DNA of 64,000 nt from positions 623,300-687,299 of the forward strand of contig NZ_KK211214.1 of NCBI RefSeq assembly GCF_000621125.1, read 5' to 3'. A program made the translations under genes and the position numbers. Below the pieces are notes generated by a model, which searched no databases, had not been told where the DNA came from, and was given only the letters and a program-made list of their open reading frames with translations. Below, one piece after another: positions 1-8,573 of this stretch; the stretch's first letter is position 1; each line of letters opens with the position of its first letter. The DNA is from Maribacter antarcticus DSM 21422 (GTDB taxonomy: Bacteria > Bacteroidota > Bacteroidia > Flavobacteriales > Flavobacteriaceae).

Positions 1-1
1 A

Positions 2-382
2 ACCAATGAACCACTTGGACAAAACGAAATAAATGTGTCAAATTCCGGTGTATTTATCAATCAAATTGGAGATAATAACACTTCCAATGTAGCTACACAA
101 TCTGCAATCAGTAACGTAAAACTGAATCAATTTGGAAACTCAAACCAAATAAACCTGGAGTTAAAAGCAGAAACGATTGACTACTCCGTCACCCAAAATG
201 GGAACAACAATCTCCTTTTGGAATACAATATGTTCAACGACAAGCAGTTATTACAACGTACTGTACAACAAAATGGTAATAATCAAAACTTGGTTATTCA
301 CGGGAGAAATAGTATCGTGGATAAAATGGAAATTAATATGGGCAGTGGTTCCCAAAGCTTGATTATACGAAATACAAATTAA
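2..382 (+). CDS. Curlin-like amyloid subunit (CsgA/CsgB type), 5' end outside window
   Basis: The reading frame is open from the left edge, so the start and signal peptide lie upstream; a GTG at 35 is probably internal. The visible part has irregular repeats of the form (N/T/Q)Q-x-G-(D/N)-(N/S)-N, seen as NQIGDNN, NQFGNSN, TQNGNNN and QQNGNNQ, spaced about 20-35 residues apart. This is the Q-x-G-x-x-N signature of curlin strands, which are secreted and polymerise as beta-helical amyloid on the cell surface. The csgH/E/F/G-type genes follow directly on the same strand, which supports the call. The repeats are more degenerate than in a typical CsgA, so a nucleator (CsgB-like) role is plausible but inferred. 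Confidence 0.75.
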   Translation, partial: TNEPLGQNEINVSNSGVFINQIGDNNTSNVATQSAISNVKLNQFGNSNQINLELKAETIDYSVTQNGNNNLLLEYNMFNDKQLLQRTVQQNGNNQNLVIHGRNSIVDKMEINMGSGSQSLIIRNTN

Positions 383-403
383 CCGTATATACCCATTGTA
401 GTT

Positions 404-799
404 ATGTTCGAAAAAATAATAGTAGTAGGTGGTGTGCTACTAATGTCTTTAGTTGGCACGGCACAAGAAAGTGATATGTTGAAATCAGCCATTACCGTAG
501 AACCTATTAAAAATAATAGAGTGAGCATTAGCGGTTTGTGTGCAAATAACACGTCTCAATCCAAGAATTTTAGGTATGTGTTAAGTGTAGAGAAAACAGG
601 CCAATCGGGCAATACAAATAAGAATAAACAAAGCGGTGCTTTTAATCTAGCGCCTGCAGAAAGTAAAATATTATCCAGTACCACAATAAATTTTGAGCCA
701 AACGATTACACAGCAATAGTATTTACTATTTTTGATGTGGATAATGTGCAAATAGCACAACATAAAAAAGTCCTTACCGAGACAGATTTTAAAAAATAG
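404..799 (+). CDS. csgH: CsgH-like curli assembly chaperone
   Basis: This is a 131-residue protein with an N-terminal signal peptide ending near GTAQ. The rest is a small beta-sandwich-like domain with the pattern 'SISGLCANNT', 'FRYVLSVEKTG' and 'FNLAPAESKILSSTTI', typical of the CsgH/CsgC family that inhibits premature curlin polymerisation in the periplasm. It starts 21 bases after the curlin gene and is followed 5 bases later by a gene whose N-terminal half looks like the same domain. The family assignment rests on the pattern and the locus; CsgH proteins diverge strongly, so the gene symbol is less certain than for csgF or csgG. Confidence 0.65.
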   Translation: MFEKIIVVGGVLLMSLVGTAQESDMLKSAITVEPIKNNRVSISGLCANNTSQSKNFRYVLSVEKTGQSGNTNKNKQSGAFNLAPAESKILSSTTINFEPNDYTAIVFTIFDVDNVQIAQHKKVLTETDFKK

Positions 800-804
800 T
801 AAAT

Positions 805-1584
805 GTGTGTTTAACTAGACTACATTTTATCTTTATAATACTAGTATTTGGTTGTACACCATACCTTGCCAAAGCACAGTTCAATAGTCAGGTAGAGGCC
901 AAAATTGATATACAAACGGAAACTGTTCTAACAAAAATATCCTTTTCCGCTTACAACAAAACGACCATTAAAAAAAGTTTGCGGTACAAAGTGCTAATCG
1001 TAAAAAAATCAAATAACAATTCCTCCCAAGAACAATTTGAAGATGAACAATTCTTTGTTATAGAACCCGGAGAACGAAAAAATATTAGCACAACAAGTAT
1101 TGCTATTGGGGAAGCGCAACGCACCATTATTTTTATTTTAATCTATGAGAACGATAAAGTAATTGGGAAAGATAGGGTGGTCATTAACGGCTTTGAAGGA
1201 GAAGACGATATGAAGCCTAGAGTGGTGCATGAAAATGAGCTGGCACCAAAAATAGCATCCGACCAGCCGCAAGATGTAAATCTCTTAACTGGCCTGGTAT
1301 TTGAGAGCACAAAAACAAAGCCCGGTAGGGATTTCTATCAAATGTTTTATTTAGCATACACCGCCAATAATATAAATGGGAGCAAGATCGTTAAAGTAGA
1401 TGAAGTGCTAGCGATTGGAGGGAATACTCAAATGAAAATTTTTGCAGGCGACGATTTAGTCGTGCAATTCTTTTTGAATCCAAGAACTTCATATATCAAA
1501 GAGATGGTAGACCAATCAATTCTAAGAGTTAATCAATATTTTTTGCAAAATAAAGCAATACAGCAGAATACAATTCAATACTAA
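805..1584 (+). CDS. csgE: CsgH-CsgE fusion protein (curli secretion specificity factor)
   Basis: The 259-residue protein starts at a GTG, since the overlapping ATG at 803 is stopped within three codons. A signal peptide ends near AKAQ at residue 25. Residues ~28-135 repeat the CsgH-like pattern of the preceding gene (RYKVLIVKKS, FVIEPGERKNIS, IIFILIYENDKVIGKDRV). Residues ~155-255 are CsgE-like (LTGLVFESTKTKPGRDFYQ, YKEMVDQ-type end seen as YIKEMVDQS). CsgE caps the CsgG pore and directs curlin through it. Fusing a curlin chaperone to the gate protein would couple substrate holding to export. It sits 2 bases before csgF. Confidence 0.78.
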   Translation: MCLTRLHFIFIILVFGCTPYLAKAQFNSQVEAKIDIQTETVLTKISFSAYNKTTIKKSLRYKVLIVKKSNNNSSQEQFEDEQFFVIEPGERKNISTTSIAIGEAQRTIIFILIYENDKVIGKDRVVINGFEGEDDMKPRVVHENELAPKIASDQPQDVNLLTGLVFESTKTKPGRDFYQMFYLAYTANNINGSKIVKVDEVLAIGGNTQMKIFAGDDLVVQFFLNPRTSYIKEMVDQSILRVNQYFLQNKAIQQNTIQY

Positions 1585-1586
1585 TT

Positions 1587-1988
1587 ATGAAGCGTTTCCT
1601 ATTTTTATTCTTTTTCATAGGCATGGCCAGTCATTCCTATGCACAGCAATTGGTGTATACCCCCATAAATCCAAACTTTGGAGGTAACACCTTTAACTAC
1701 CAATGGTTATTGAGTTCTGCAAATGCACAAAACTCATTTACAGATGAGAATAATGGATTTGAAAATGGGCGTTCTGAGCTTCAGAATTTTCAAGAAAGTC
1801 TTAATCGCCAGCTGTTGGGACAATTGACTCGCTCAGTATTTAATTCTGAGTTAGGGGACGGTCTGCAACCGGGCACCTTTAACATAGGTGAGTTACTATT
1901 GGAGGTTTTTGAATCTGGAGAAGGACTTGTCATAAATATTTTGGATACAACCACCGGCGAGCAAACTCAAATTATTGTTCCAAATTAA
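1587..1988 (+). CDS. csgF: Curli assembly protein CsgF
   Basis: This is a 133-residue protein with a signal peptide ending at SYAQQ. The mature N-terminus reads LVYTPINPNFGGNTFNYQW, the hallmark CsgF segment that inserts into the CsgG pore (PxFGG and NPxFGGNxxN). A helical middle and a beta-rich end (EGLVINILDTTTGEQTQIIV) follow, as in the family. CsgF forms the outer constriction of the secretion channel and holds the nucleator at the surface. It lies between the csgE-type gene and csgG with short spacing, so translation is probably coupled. Confidence 0.9.
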   Translation: MKRFLFLFFFIGMASHSYAQQLVYTPINPNFGGNTFNYQWLLSSANAQNSFTDENNGFENGRSELQNFQESLNRQLLGQLTRSVFNSELGDGLQPGTFNIGELLLEVFESGEGLVINILDTTTGEQTQIIVPN

Positions 1989-1998
1989 CCCAAGGTAC

Positions 1999-3381
1999 AT
2001 GAACGTATTAAAAAAAGCCGTCCTATTGGGCTTATTTGCCATGCTTAGCAGTTGTGGAGCATATTTTAGCCAACCAGTTACTCCAACTACGTCTCGGATA
2101 GGGGAGAGCACAAGTGAGTCGGACGATTTAAAATCGTTGCCACCGCCAGCAAATCCTATTGTCGTTGGTGTTTATAATTTTAAGGATCAGACCGGACAAT
2201 ATAAAGCGGTTGAAAATGGAAGTACTTTTAGTACGGCAGTTCCACAAGGTGCTACAACAATGCTTATTAAAGCATTGGAGGATTCTAAATGGTTTACGCC
2301 GATAGAGCGCGAAAATCTTTCTAATCTTTTGAATGAGCGGAACATCATAAGATCAACAAGGCAGGAGTATACAGGAGCACCCCAAGGCCAACCTAATTTA
2401 CCGCCTTTGCTTTATGCCGGAATTCTCTTGGAAGGAGGTATTATGTCCTATGATACAAATATTATTACGGGTGGCTATGGCGCACGTTATTTTGGAGTTG
2501 GGGGTTCTACGCAATACCGCCAAGATCGCATCACTATTTATTTAAGAGCTGTTTCTGTTTCTAATGGTGAAATATTAAAAACCGTTTATGTTTCCAAGAC
2601 CATACTTTCACAATCACTGGACGCCAGTCTCTTCAAGTATGTTAAGTTTCAGCGTCTTTTAGAGGTAGAGACTGGGATCACCAAAAACGAGCCTATTCAA
2701 TTGGCGATTCAAAACGCCATTGAAAATGCCGTGGAGTCTTTGATTATTGAAGGGATAGAAGATAATATTTGGAGCACTGCAAAAGGACCTGTAGAGAACG
2801 ACTCCCTTGTCTCTCTCTATAATCTTAGAAAATTAGAGGAAGAGTCTACGTTGTTGTATAATCGCCAACAAGCGAGTGAGGTCTTAAGAAGTAGTTTTAG
2901 TATGACAGGGAATGTTCCTGTTTTTAATGGTGATTTCACTAAAAAATCTTTAGGTGGAGGTGCTGGATTTAAGTACGGTAAATACCTTTCTCCTAAATTA
3001 GACCTTGCTTTAAAGGGAGACTATTTTTATTTTACAGGCGGACAAAATTTTTATAAGGAGTACATGACCGGTAATCTAACTTTGGGTTATACTTTTTTGC
3101 CTTTTGATAAGATAACGCCATACATCTATGGCGGTGTGGGGGGTATATTTGACCTTAACTCACCAAATGAAAGTTTAACAGAAGATACTTCTGGACTCAA
3201 TTTACAGTACGGCTTAGCCTTAAAATATAATATAAATTCCAGATTTTCAATGGTAATTAATGTTGAAAACAACCATACCAATAGGGATGCTATAGATGAT
3301 TTGGTAAATGGTGTGCGCGATGACTTTTACTATAATTTTGGTTTGGGTTTGGAATGGCGCTTTGGGAAAAAATTTGAATAA
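1999..3381 (+). CDS. csgG: CsgG/HfaB-family outer-membrane curli secretion lipoprotein with C-terminal barrel domain
   Basis: The ATG at 1999 is chosen over a TTG at 1975 because it places a lipoprotein signal (MLSSC, Cys19) at the N-terminus. Residues ~50-270 are CsgG: VVGVYNFKDQTGQYK, TTMLIKALEDSKWFTPIERE, NLLNERNIIR, and GGIMSYDTNIITGGYGARYFG. CsgG forms the nonameric export pore. The 460-residue length exceeds the roughly 277 of E. coli CsgG; residues ~300-460 look like an OmpA-type eight-stranded barrel (GGGAGFKYGKYLSPKLDLAL, GYTFLPFDKITPYIYGGVGG, and a final aromatic-rich strand). The extra domain may be a Bacteroidota-type extension. Confidence 0.9.
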   Translation: MNVLKKAVLLGLFAMLSSCGAYFSQPVTPTTSRIGESTSESDDLKSLPPPANPIVVGVYNFKDQTGQYKAVENGSTFSTAVPQGATTMLIKALEDSKWFTPIERENLSNLLNERNIIRSTRQEYTGAPQGQPNLPPLLYAGILLEGGIMSYDTNIITGGYGARYFGVGGSTQYRQDRITIYLRAVSVSNGEILKTVYVSKTILSQSLDASLFKYVKFQRLLEVETGITKNEPIQLAIQNAIENAVESLIIEGIEDNIWSTAKGPVENDSLVSLYNLRKLEEESTLLYNRQQASEVLRSSFSMTGNVPVFNGDFTKKSLGGGAGFKYGKYLSPKLDLALKGDYFYFTGGQNFYKEYMTGNLTLGYTFLPFDKITPYIYGGVGGIFDLNSPNESLTEDTSGLNLQYGLALKYNINSRFSMVINVENNHTNRDAIDDLVNGVRDDFYYNFGLGLEWRFGKKFE

Positions 3382-3397
3382 ATTAATAGTATAACTT

Positions 3398-4927
3398 ATG
3401 GCCAATTTTGAAAATACAAGTTGCCTCATGGCTTTTGTAGTATTATTTACCTTTTGCGCATGCGAAGAGGAAACCTTGGGCGATCAATCTTTTGGTGTTC
3501 TAGACGGCAAAGTGGTATCTAATGGATTAAACAACCCCCTAGGGAATGTGAAAGTTACAACCAACCCTTCGTCCAATACCGTTTTTACCGATGAGGAAGG
3601 TAATTTTACTATAACGAACATAAGTATTGGAGATTATTCTGTGCAGGCAGAAAAAGATGATTTTCAAACGGCATTCGAGCCCGTAAATATATTAAATGAC
3701 AAAACCTCGAACGTCATATTTGAATTGGATAGTATGTCAGTAAGTAATATGCGTCCGCTGATTCCAAGCCTATTGTTTCCAGAAGATAATAAAAGAAATG
3801 TACGCAGTCCTGTAGTGTTTGTCTGGTCCTCGTCCGCCAATGATGTGGATGAAATTTTGTATGATTTAGAGCTTAGAAATGGAAATACAGGAGAAATACA
3901 AGTTTTTCAATCTCTTTTAGATACTGTATTTAGGGTAGAAAATTTAGCAATCGGAGCTAATTATTTTTGGCAAGTAAGCGCCAATGACGAGATCACAGAG
4001 CCGGTGCAGAGTAAAATAAGTAGTTTTCAATTGCAAGGAGTAGAAGGGAATAGGTTCCTATATGTGCGCAGTATAGATGGTAATAGTGTCGTATTCTCTG
4101 GAGGTGAACCAACGCGAGCAAATGAAGTAAACGTAAATGAGAATGAAGTACAATTGACGGCTACAGGTATTAATACCTACCGTCCCAAAGCAAATATAGC
4201 TACTGGTAAAGTGGCCTATATCAGAAGCATTGGTGGGGAGTCCCATATTTTTACAATGAATTTGGATGGTACCGCTAAAAGACAGCTTACCCAAGAAATA
4301 CCTATTGCAGGGTTTAGGCAAGATGAGCTAGAGTTTTCTTGGTATGATAGCGGCAGTGCCATCTATTATCCAAATTTCAATAAATTATACACTGTAAATG
4401 CAGATGGCTCGGGGACTAGAATGGTCTACGAGGCACTTGATGGAGAATTTATAACAGAGGTTGCCACCAACCCGGTTGACAATCAAATAGTCTTGAAAAT
4501 TAATGATTCACAGGGGTACAGAACTCAGTTAAGAATTGTGAGCCCAGAAACAAATCTTGGAACGCAGACTATTATTTCTGGAATCACCGGTGCTTTTGGT
4601 GGATTGGATTACTCCTTGGATGGAAACAGGATTTTGTATACAAGAGATATTTCAGGTACGGAAAATGCCCAATATAGGCTGTTAGACAGCCGTATATTCG
4701 AGTACAATCTAACCACGAACACGTCCAATGAAATTGACACTCAAAAACCTACTGGATTTAATAATTTAGATGCTAAATATTCTCCTAATGGTGGCTTTAT
4801 TATTTTCACTGTAACGTCCAATGATGGCATTTCTGAAAAACAGATTTTTCGGAGGCAATTGGATGCTGTGGAGGTTATACAAAATGAACTTGTTTTTACC
4901 AATGCATTCATGCCTAATTGGGAATAG
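3398..4927 (+). CDS. Lipoprotein with carboxypeptidase-regulatory-like domain, FnIII-like region and TolB-type propeller
   Basis: This 509-residue protein has a hydrophobic N-terminus ending in CACEEE. Cys22 is the probable lipidation site, and the acidic residues after it resemble surface-export signals of Bacteroidota lipoproteins. Residues ~32-110 form a carboxypeptidase-D-regulatory-like beta-sandwich (GKVVSNGLNNPLGNVKVTT, DEEGNFTITNI). Residues ~120-215 are fibronectin-III/SusE-like (LLFPEDN, YFWQVSAND). Residues ~220-509 are beta-propeller blades (IFTMNLDGTAKRQLTQ, DYSLDGNRILYTRD, AKYSPNGGFIIFTV). It begins 16 bases after csgG, so it is probably in the same operon. A role in anchoring or shaping the surface amyloid is inferred from position only. 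Confidence 0.75.
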   Translation: MANFENTSCLMAFVVLFTFCACEEETLGDQSFGVLDGKVVSNGLNNPLGNVKVTTNPSSNTVFTDEEGNFTITNISIGDYSVQAEKDDFQTAFEPVNILNDKTSNVIFELDSMSVSNMRPLIPSLLFPEDNKRNVRSPVVFVWSSSANDVDEILYDLELRNGNTGEIQVFQSLLDTVFRVENLAIGANYFWQVSANDEITEPVQSKISSFQLQGVEGNRFLYVRSIDGNSVVFSGGEPTRANEVNVNENEVQLTATGINTYRPKANIATGKVAYIRSIGGESHIFTMNLDGTAKRQLTQEIPIAGFRQDELEFSWYDSGSAIYYPNFNKLYTVNADGSGTRMVYEALDGEFITEVATNPVDNQIVLKINDSQGYRTQLRIVSPETNLGTQTIISGITGAFGGLDYSLDGNRILYTRDISGTENAQYRLLDSRIFEYNLTTNTSNEIDTQKPTGFNNLDAKYSPNGGFIIFTVTSNDGISEKQIFRRQLDAVEVIQNELVFTNAFMPNWE

Positions 4928-4975
4928 TAGTGTATAAGAATTCGTTTTAAGCAAAAATAACTACGTACTATTGGT

Positions 4976-4983
4976 TATTTTTG
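4976..4983 (+). promoter_or_regulatory. Bacteroidota -7 promoter element upstream of purM
   Basis: TATTTTTG fits the Bacteroidota consensus TAnnTTTG and lies 18 bases before the purM ATG at 5002, so the leader would be very short. No clear -33 TTG was found at ideal spacing. Confidence 0.5.
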
Positions 4984-5001
4984 CATTTCAAAACAGTTTA
5001 T

Positions 5002-6180
5002 ATGTCTGCCTTTACAAGTGAAAGATACAATCAGCGCGGGGTTTCCGCTGCTAAGGAAGATGTTCACAATGCTATAAAAAATATAGACAAGGGTCTTTTT
5101 CCGAAAACATTCTGTAAAATTGTGCCCGATTATTTAACGGGAGACGAGGACTATTGTTTGGTAATGCATGCCGATGGCGCCGGTACTAAATCTTCGTTGG
5201 CTTATATGTACTGGAAGGAAACGGGAGATTTATCTGTTTGGAAGGGTATTGCGCAAGATGCACTTATCATGAATATTGATGATTTGATTTGTGTTGGAGC
5301 TACAGACAATATTATGCTCTCCTCTACTATTGGTAGGAACAAAAATAAGATACCGGGAGAAGTACTTTCAGCCATAATAAATGGTACGGAGGAGTTGATT
5401 TCCGATTTAGCAACACACGGTATTACCATTCGTTCTACAGGAGGTGAAACTGCCGATGTTGGCGATTTGGTACGTACAATCATAGTAGATTCTACGGTTA
5501 CCGCACGGCTTAAAAGGAGCGCGGTAATTGATAATGCCAATATAAAAGCAGGAGATGTCATTGTAGGATTGGCCTCTTTTGGGCAAGCCAGCTACGAAAC
5601 GGAATATAATGGTGGTATGGGAAGTAATGGACTCACCTCTGCCCGACACGATGTGTTTTCAAAATATTTAGTAGCTAAATTCCCGGAAAGTTTTGACGCA
5701 GAAGTTCCTTCCCATTTGGTGTATTCCGGGAAAACTAAATTAACAGATGCTGTGCCGAATTCACCGTTGGATGCCGGTAAATTGGTGTTGTCCCCAACGA
5801 GAACATATGCCCCTATTGTAAAAAAGGTACTGTCTAAATACAATAGTTCGGATATACACGGTATGGTGCATTGTAGTGGCGGTGCACAGACGAAGATTCT
5901 CCATTTTATCGATAACCTACATATCGTTAAAGACAATCTTTTTGATGTTCCTCCTTTGTTTAAATTGATACAAGAACAGTCGGGTACCGATTGGAAAGAA
6001 ATGTACCAGGTTTTCAATTGTGGACATCGATTGGAAATCTATATGAATCCTTCTTTGGCGAACGATATCATAGAAATAGCCAATTCCTTTGGCGTTGCCG
6101 CCCAAGTTATTGGCACAGTTGAGGCTTCCGAAACCAAAAAGTTAACAATTAAAAGTACGTACGGCATCTTTGAATATTAG
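5002..6180 (+). CDS. purM: Phosphoribosylformylglycinamidine cyclo-ligase (AIR synthetase)
   Basis: PurM catalyses the ATP-dependent cyclisation of FGAM to AIR, step five of de novo purine synthesis, in the cytosol. The 392-residue protein carries the family's glycine-rich motif HADGAGTKSSLAY, the acidic segment QDALIMNIDDLICVGA, GGETADVGD, and the C-terminal PurM fold (HGMVHCSGGAQTKI, VFNCGHRLEIYM). The length is that of the longer Bacteroidota form rather than the ~345 residues of E. coli. The ATG at 5002 is preferred to a TTG at 4981 because a promoter element overlaps the latter. Confidence 0.93.
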   Translation: MSAFTSERYNQRGVSAAKEDVHNAIKNIDKGLFPKTFCKIVPDYLTGDEDYCLVMHADGAGTKSSLAYMYWKETGDLSVWKGIAQDALIMNIDDLICVGATDNIMLSSTIGRNKNKIPGEVLSAIINGTEELISDLATHGITIRSTGGETADVGDLVRTIIVDSTVTARLKRSAVIDNANIKAGDVIVGLASFGQASYETEYNGGMGSNGLTSARHDVFSKYLVAKFPESFDAEVPSHLVYSGKTKLTDAVPNSPLDAGKLVLSPTRTYAPIVKKVLSKYNSSDIHGMVHCSGGAQTKILHFIDNLHIVKDNLFDVPPLFKLIQEQSGTDWKEMYQVFNCGHRLEIYMNPSLANDIIEIANSFGVAAQVIGTVEASETKKLTIKSTYGIFEY

Positions 6181-6228
6181 AGGATACGATTGTACCTATT
6201 CTAGCGTTATTTAGTATAAATAGCGGTT

Positions 6229-6681
6229 ATGGAACGAAAGGATTTTTTAAGAACTTTAGGCGCTGGCGCTGCCTTAGTAATTACTTTTCCGTGTCTTGGA
6301 GGCTGCTCCACCGATGACGGGAATGACGGAAATATCGTAACTACGCCCACAAATGTAGATTTCACCATAGATTTGACTAGCGCTGAAGCTGTCAAGTTGA
6401 CCAATAATGGTGGTTTTATTCTTAAAAATTTAGTGGTGGTAGTTAGAAACTTGGAGGGTGATTTTATAGCCGCTAGCCAAATTTGTAGTCACAAACAGTT
6501 CGATCAGGTGAGATTTGATAGTCGAGATGGTGGGACATTTCATTGTAATGTCCATGCCCCTGCCGGTTCCCGTTTTAGTCAGGATGGCACCCCTTTAGTG
6601 ACTCCAAATAATAGTACGCCAAGAGCCCTTAAAATTTATAATACGGAGCTTAATGGGGACATATTGCGCGTTTTTGAATAA
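6229..6681 (+). CDS. Rieske [2Fe-2S] domain lipoprotein
   Basis: This 150-residue protein has a twin-arginine-like/lipoprotein leader (ERKDFLRTLGAGAALV, then LGGC with Cys26). The Rieske cluster ligands are all present: C-S-H at about residues 86-88 and C-N-V-H at about 105-108, followed by the APAGSRF segment that replaces the usual proline loop. It would hold a high-potential 2Fe-2S cluster on the periplasmic face. The next gene downstream is a broken ApbE flavin transferase, which suggests a former envelope redox pair. The electron partner is unknown. Confidence 0.85.
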   Translation: MERKDFLRTLGAGAALVITFPCLGGCSTDDGNDGNIVTTPTNVDFTIDLTSAEAVKLTNNGGFILKNLVVVVRNLEGDFIAASQICSHKQFDQVRFDSRDGGTFHCNVHAPAGSRFSQDGTPLVTPNNSTPRALKIYNTELNGDILRVFE

Positions 6682-6781
6682 GCTAAGTATGGTCCTTAGC
6701 TAAGGTAGTATTTCCCCTAGCCCCAAAGCTACGAATTGTTTTTACTAGCCTCTCTTTTCCATTATTGGCGCGTACAGCGCT

Positions 6782-7806
6782 GTGTTAATCAAAGGTATTA
6801 TAAAAGATAGCCTAGGAGCTCGTACTTCGTATGTTGTGGTGCTTGGTTTATTCTCCAGTATCGTATATACGCAGAACAAAAATTACGTAACAGTAAAAAA
6901 CGATGACGCTATGGGGATTCGGTTTGATATTACTGTGGTGTCGGAAGATGAGGAACTGGTATATATCAACATACAAGAAGCCACTGGTGAAATTAGAAGA
7001 ATTGAGAAACTGATATCCTCTTGGGATGACAAATCAGAAATTTCTTTGATTAATAAAAATGCAGGCATTATGCCTATAAAAGTAAGTTTGGAGCTTTTTA
7101 AATTGATTGAGCGTTCCAAGCAGATTTCGGAAATTACCAATGGTGCTTTTGATATTACTTTTGCTGGTATACAAGCTATCTGGACGTTTGATGGTTCCAT
7201 GACCACTATGCCAACTAAATCTCAGGATTTAAAAGCCAAAGCGAATTAGCTATCAAAAGATACTACTTGATGCTACCAATCGGTCCGTCTTCCTATCCAA
7301 AAAAGAAATGAAAACTTTTTTTGGTGCTATTGGCAAGGGATGCACTGCAGATAAAGCAAAGGAATTACTGGTATCCAAACAAGTAGTGGCAGGGGTAATT
7401 AATACAGCCGGTGTTGTTACTGCGTGGGGAAAAAAATAAGTGGAGAAAATAGCGGATAGGTATTAGAAATCCTTTAAGTACGGATACCATTTTTTCATGG
7501 ATACACATTTTGGAATCCTCGGTAGCTACCGCAGGCAATTCTGAACGATTTGTAATAATCAACAGAACCAAATATTCAGACCTTATAAACCCAAGAACAG
7601 GTTACCCTGCTACTGGAGTAAACAGTGTTTCTGTGTTTTATAAAAGCGCAGAACGCTGTGATGCGCTGACTACGGCCATAATGAATATGGGGCGAGATCA
7701 AGGTTTGGCCTTGGTGAACCAATTGGATGGTACGGAAGTTATTATGGTGGATGCAGATAATAAACTAGTAAAGAGCAGTGGTATTTTATTGGATGAAATG
7801 CGGTAA
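6782..7806 (+). pseudogene. apbE: ApbE-family FAD:protein FMN transferase, disrupted by frameshifts
   Basis: Three reading frames together spell an ApbE protein. 6782-7249 has GIRFDITVVSEDEEL, EIRRIEKLISSWDDKSEIS and NGAFDITF. 7251-7436 in another frame continues with FFGAIGKGCTADKAKELLV and VVAGVINTAGVVTAWGKK, which is the flavin-binding core. After a second shift and a stop, 7510-7806 ends the protein with SSVATAGNSERF and LINPRTGYPATGVNSVSVF. At least two frameshifts (near 7200-7250 and 7430-7480) plus an in-frame stop lie in the region. ApbE covalently attaches FMN to exported redox proteins. The homology is still clear, so inactivation is recent or the frameshifts are sequencing errors. 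Confidence 0.85.
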
Positions 7807-7916
7807 TTAGACCCCTTTTAATTAAGCTCAAGTTTTTTAAAGTAAATAGGGCTTCAGGATTAATCAAGTTTCGCGTTGTTACCTCATACGTAGTTTTGGA
7901 AAGACTTTAAGGAGGC

Positions 7917-8573
7917 TTAATCTGTGCGGACCAAATAACCTTCCTGTTCCAATTCCGCTGCGGAATAAATAGCTTTGTAAGAACCGTCTTTAAGAAAGTA
8001 TAGTGCATCGCTGATATCTAGGATTTCTTTGTAAAAATGGTCGGTTACAATTATGATGCTGGCGGATTATTTATGGTTGATAATCGTTTTTATTTTAGCC
8101 ACATATAAAGGCGCGATAAAGGAAAAGGGTTCGTCCAAAAGGATAATTTTTTTATTCGAATGCAATATAAGATAGGATTCTAAAAGTCATAATTCTCCAG
8201 AAGACAGGTGTTTTAGCTTTCCTTGATTATATGAGCTAAACGACTCGAATAAATCAACAAATACAGTCCAGTCTGCCGCAAAAGCTTTAAACGCATCTTG
8301 TACTTTCATGAATTTTGGCAAAAGGCGATGTTGGGGTAGGTAAGCTACCTTTCCTGTCTTATAAAGTTTCTTATATTGATGGATTCCGTTCAGTCTTACA
8401 TTGCCGTATTTAGGGTTCAGGCTTCCAAATAAAATTCGTAACAAGGATGTTTTGCCGCAACCGTTTCTTCCTAATATGGCTGTAATCTTGCCCGATTCTG
8501 CATACAAATAAACCCCTCCTAAATTTTTCCTTGAGTTAAAGTTCAGCTGTATGTTATCCAATTCCAGTTTCAA
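7917..8573 (-). pseudogene. ABC transporter ATP-binding protein with two nonsense codons
   Basis: Reading leftward from a TTG at 8573, one frame carries a full small ABC ATPase: Walker A GRNGCGKTSLL, Q-loop YLPQHRLLP, signature LSSGEL, Walker B KKIILLDEPFSFI and a His-switch-like VTDHF. It ends at a TAA at 7917-7919. Two stops interrupt it: TGA at 8187-8189 right after LSSGEL (probably a former Arg codon) and TAA at 8067-8069. There is no frameshift, so the inactivation is by substitution. The TTG start overlaps the stop of the relic upstream (TTGA), which looks like a decayed ATGA coupling site. Confidence 0.85.

Noticed and set aside
1896-2111. Minus-strand frame across the csgF-csgG junction
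   Set aside because: It lies inside confidently coded sequence and its translation has no domain pattern.
6694-6705. CCTTAGCTAAGG palindrome after the Rieske gene
   Set aside because: It is short, without a T tract, so neither a convincing terminator nor a specific operator.
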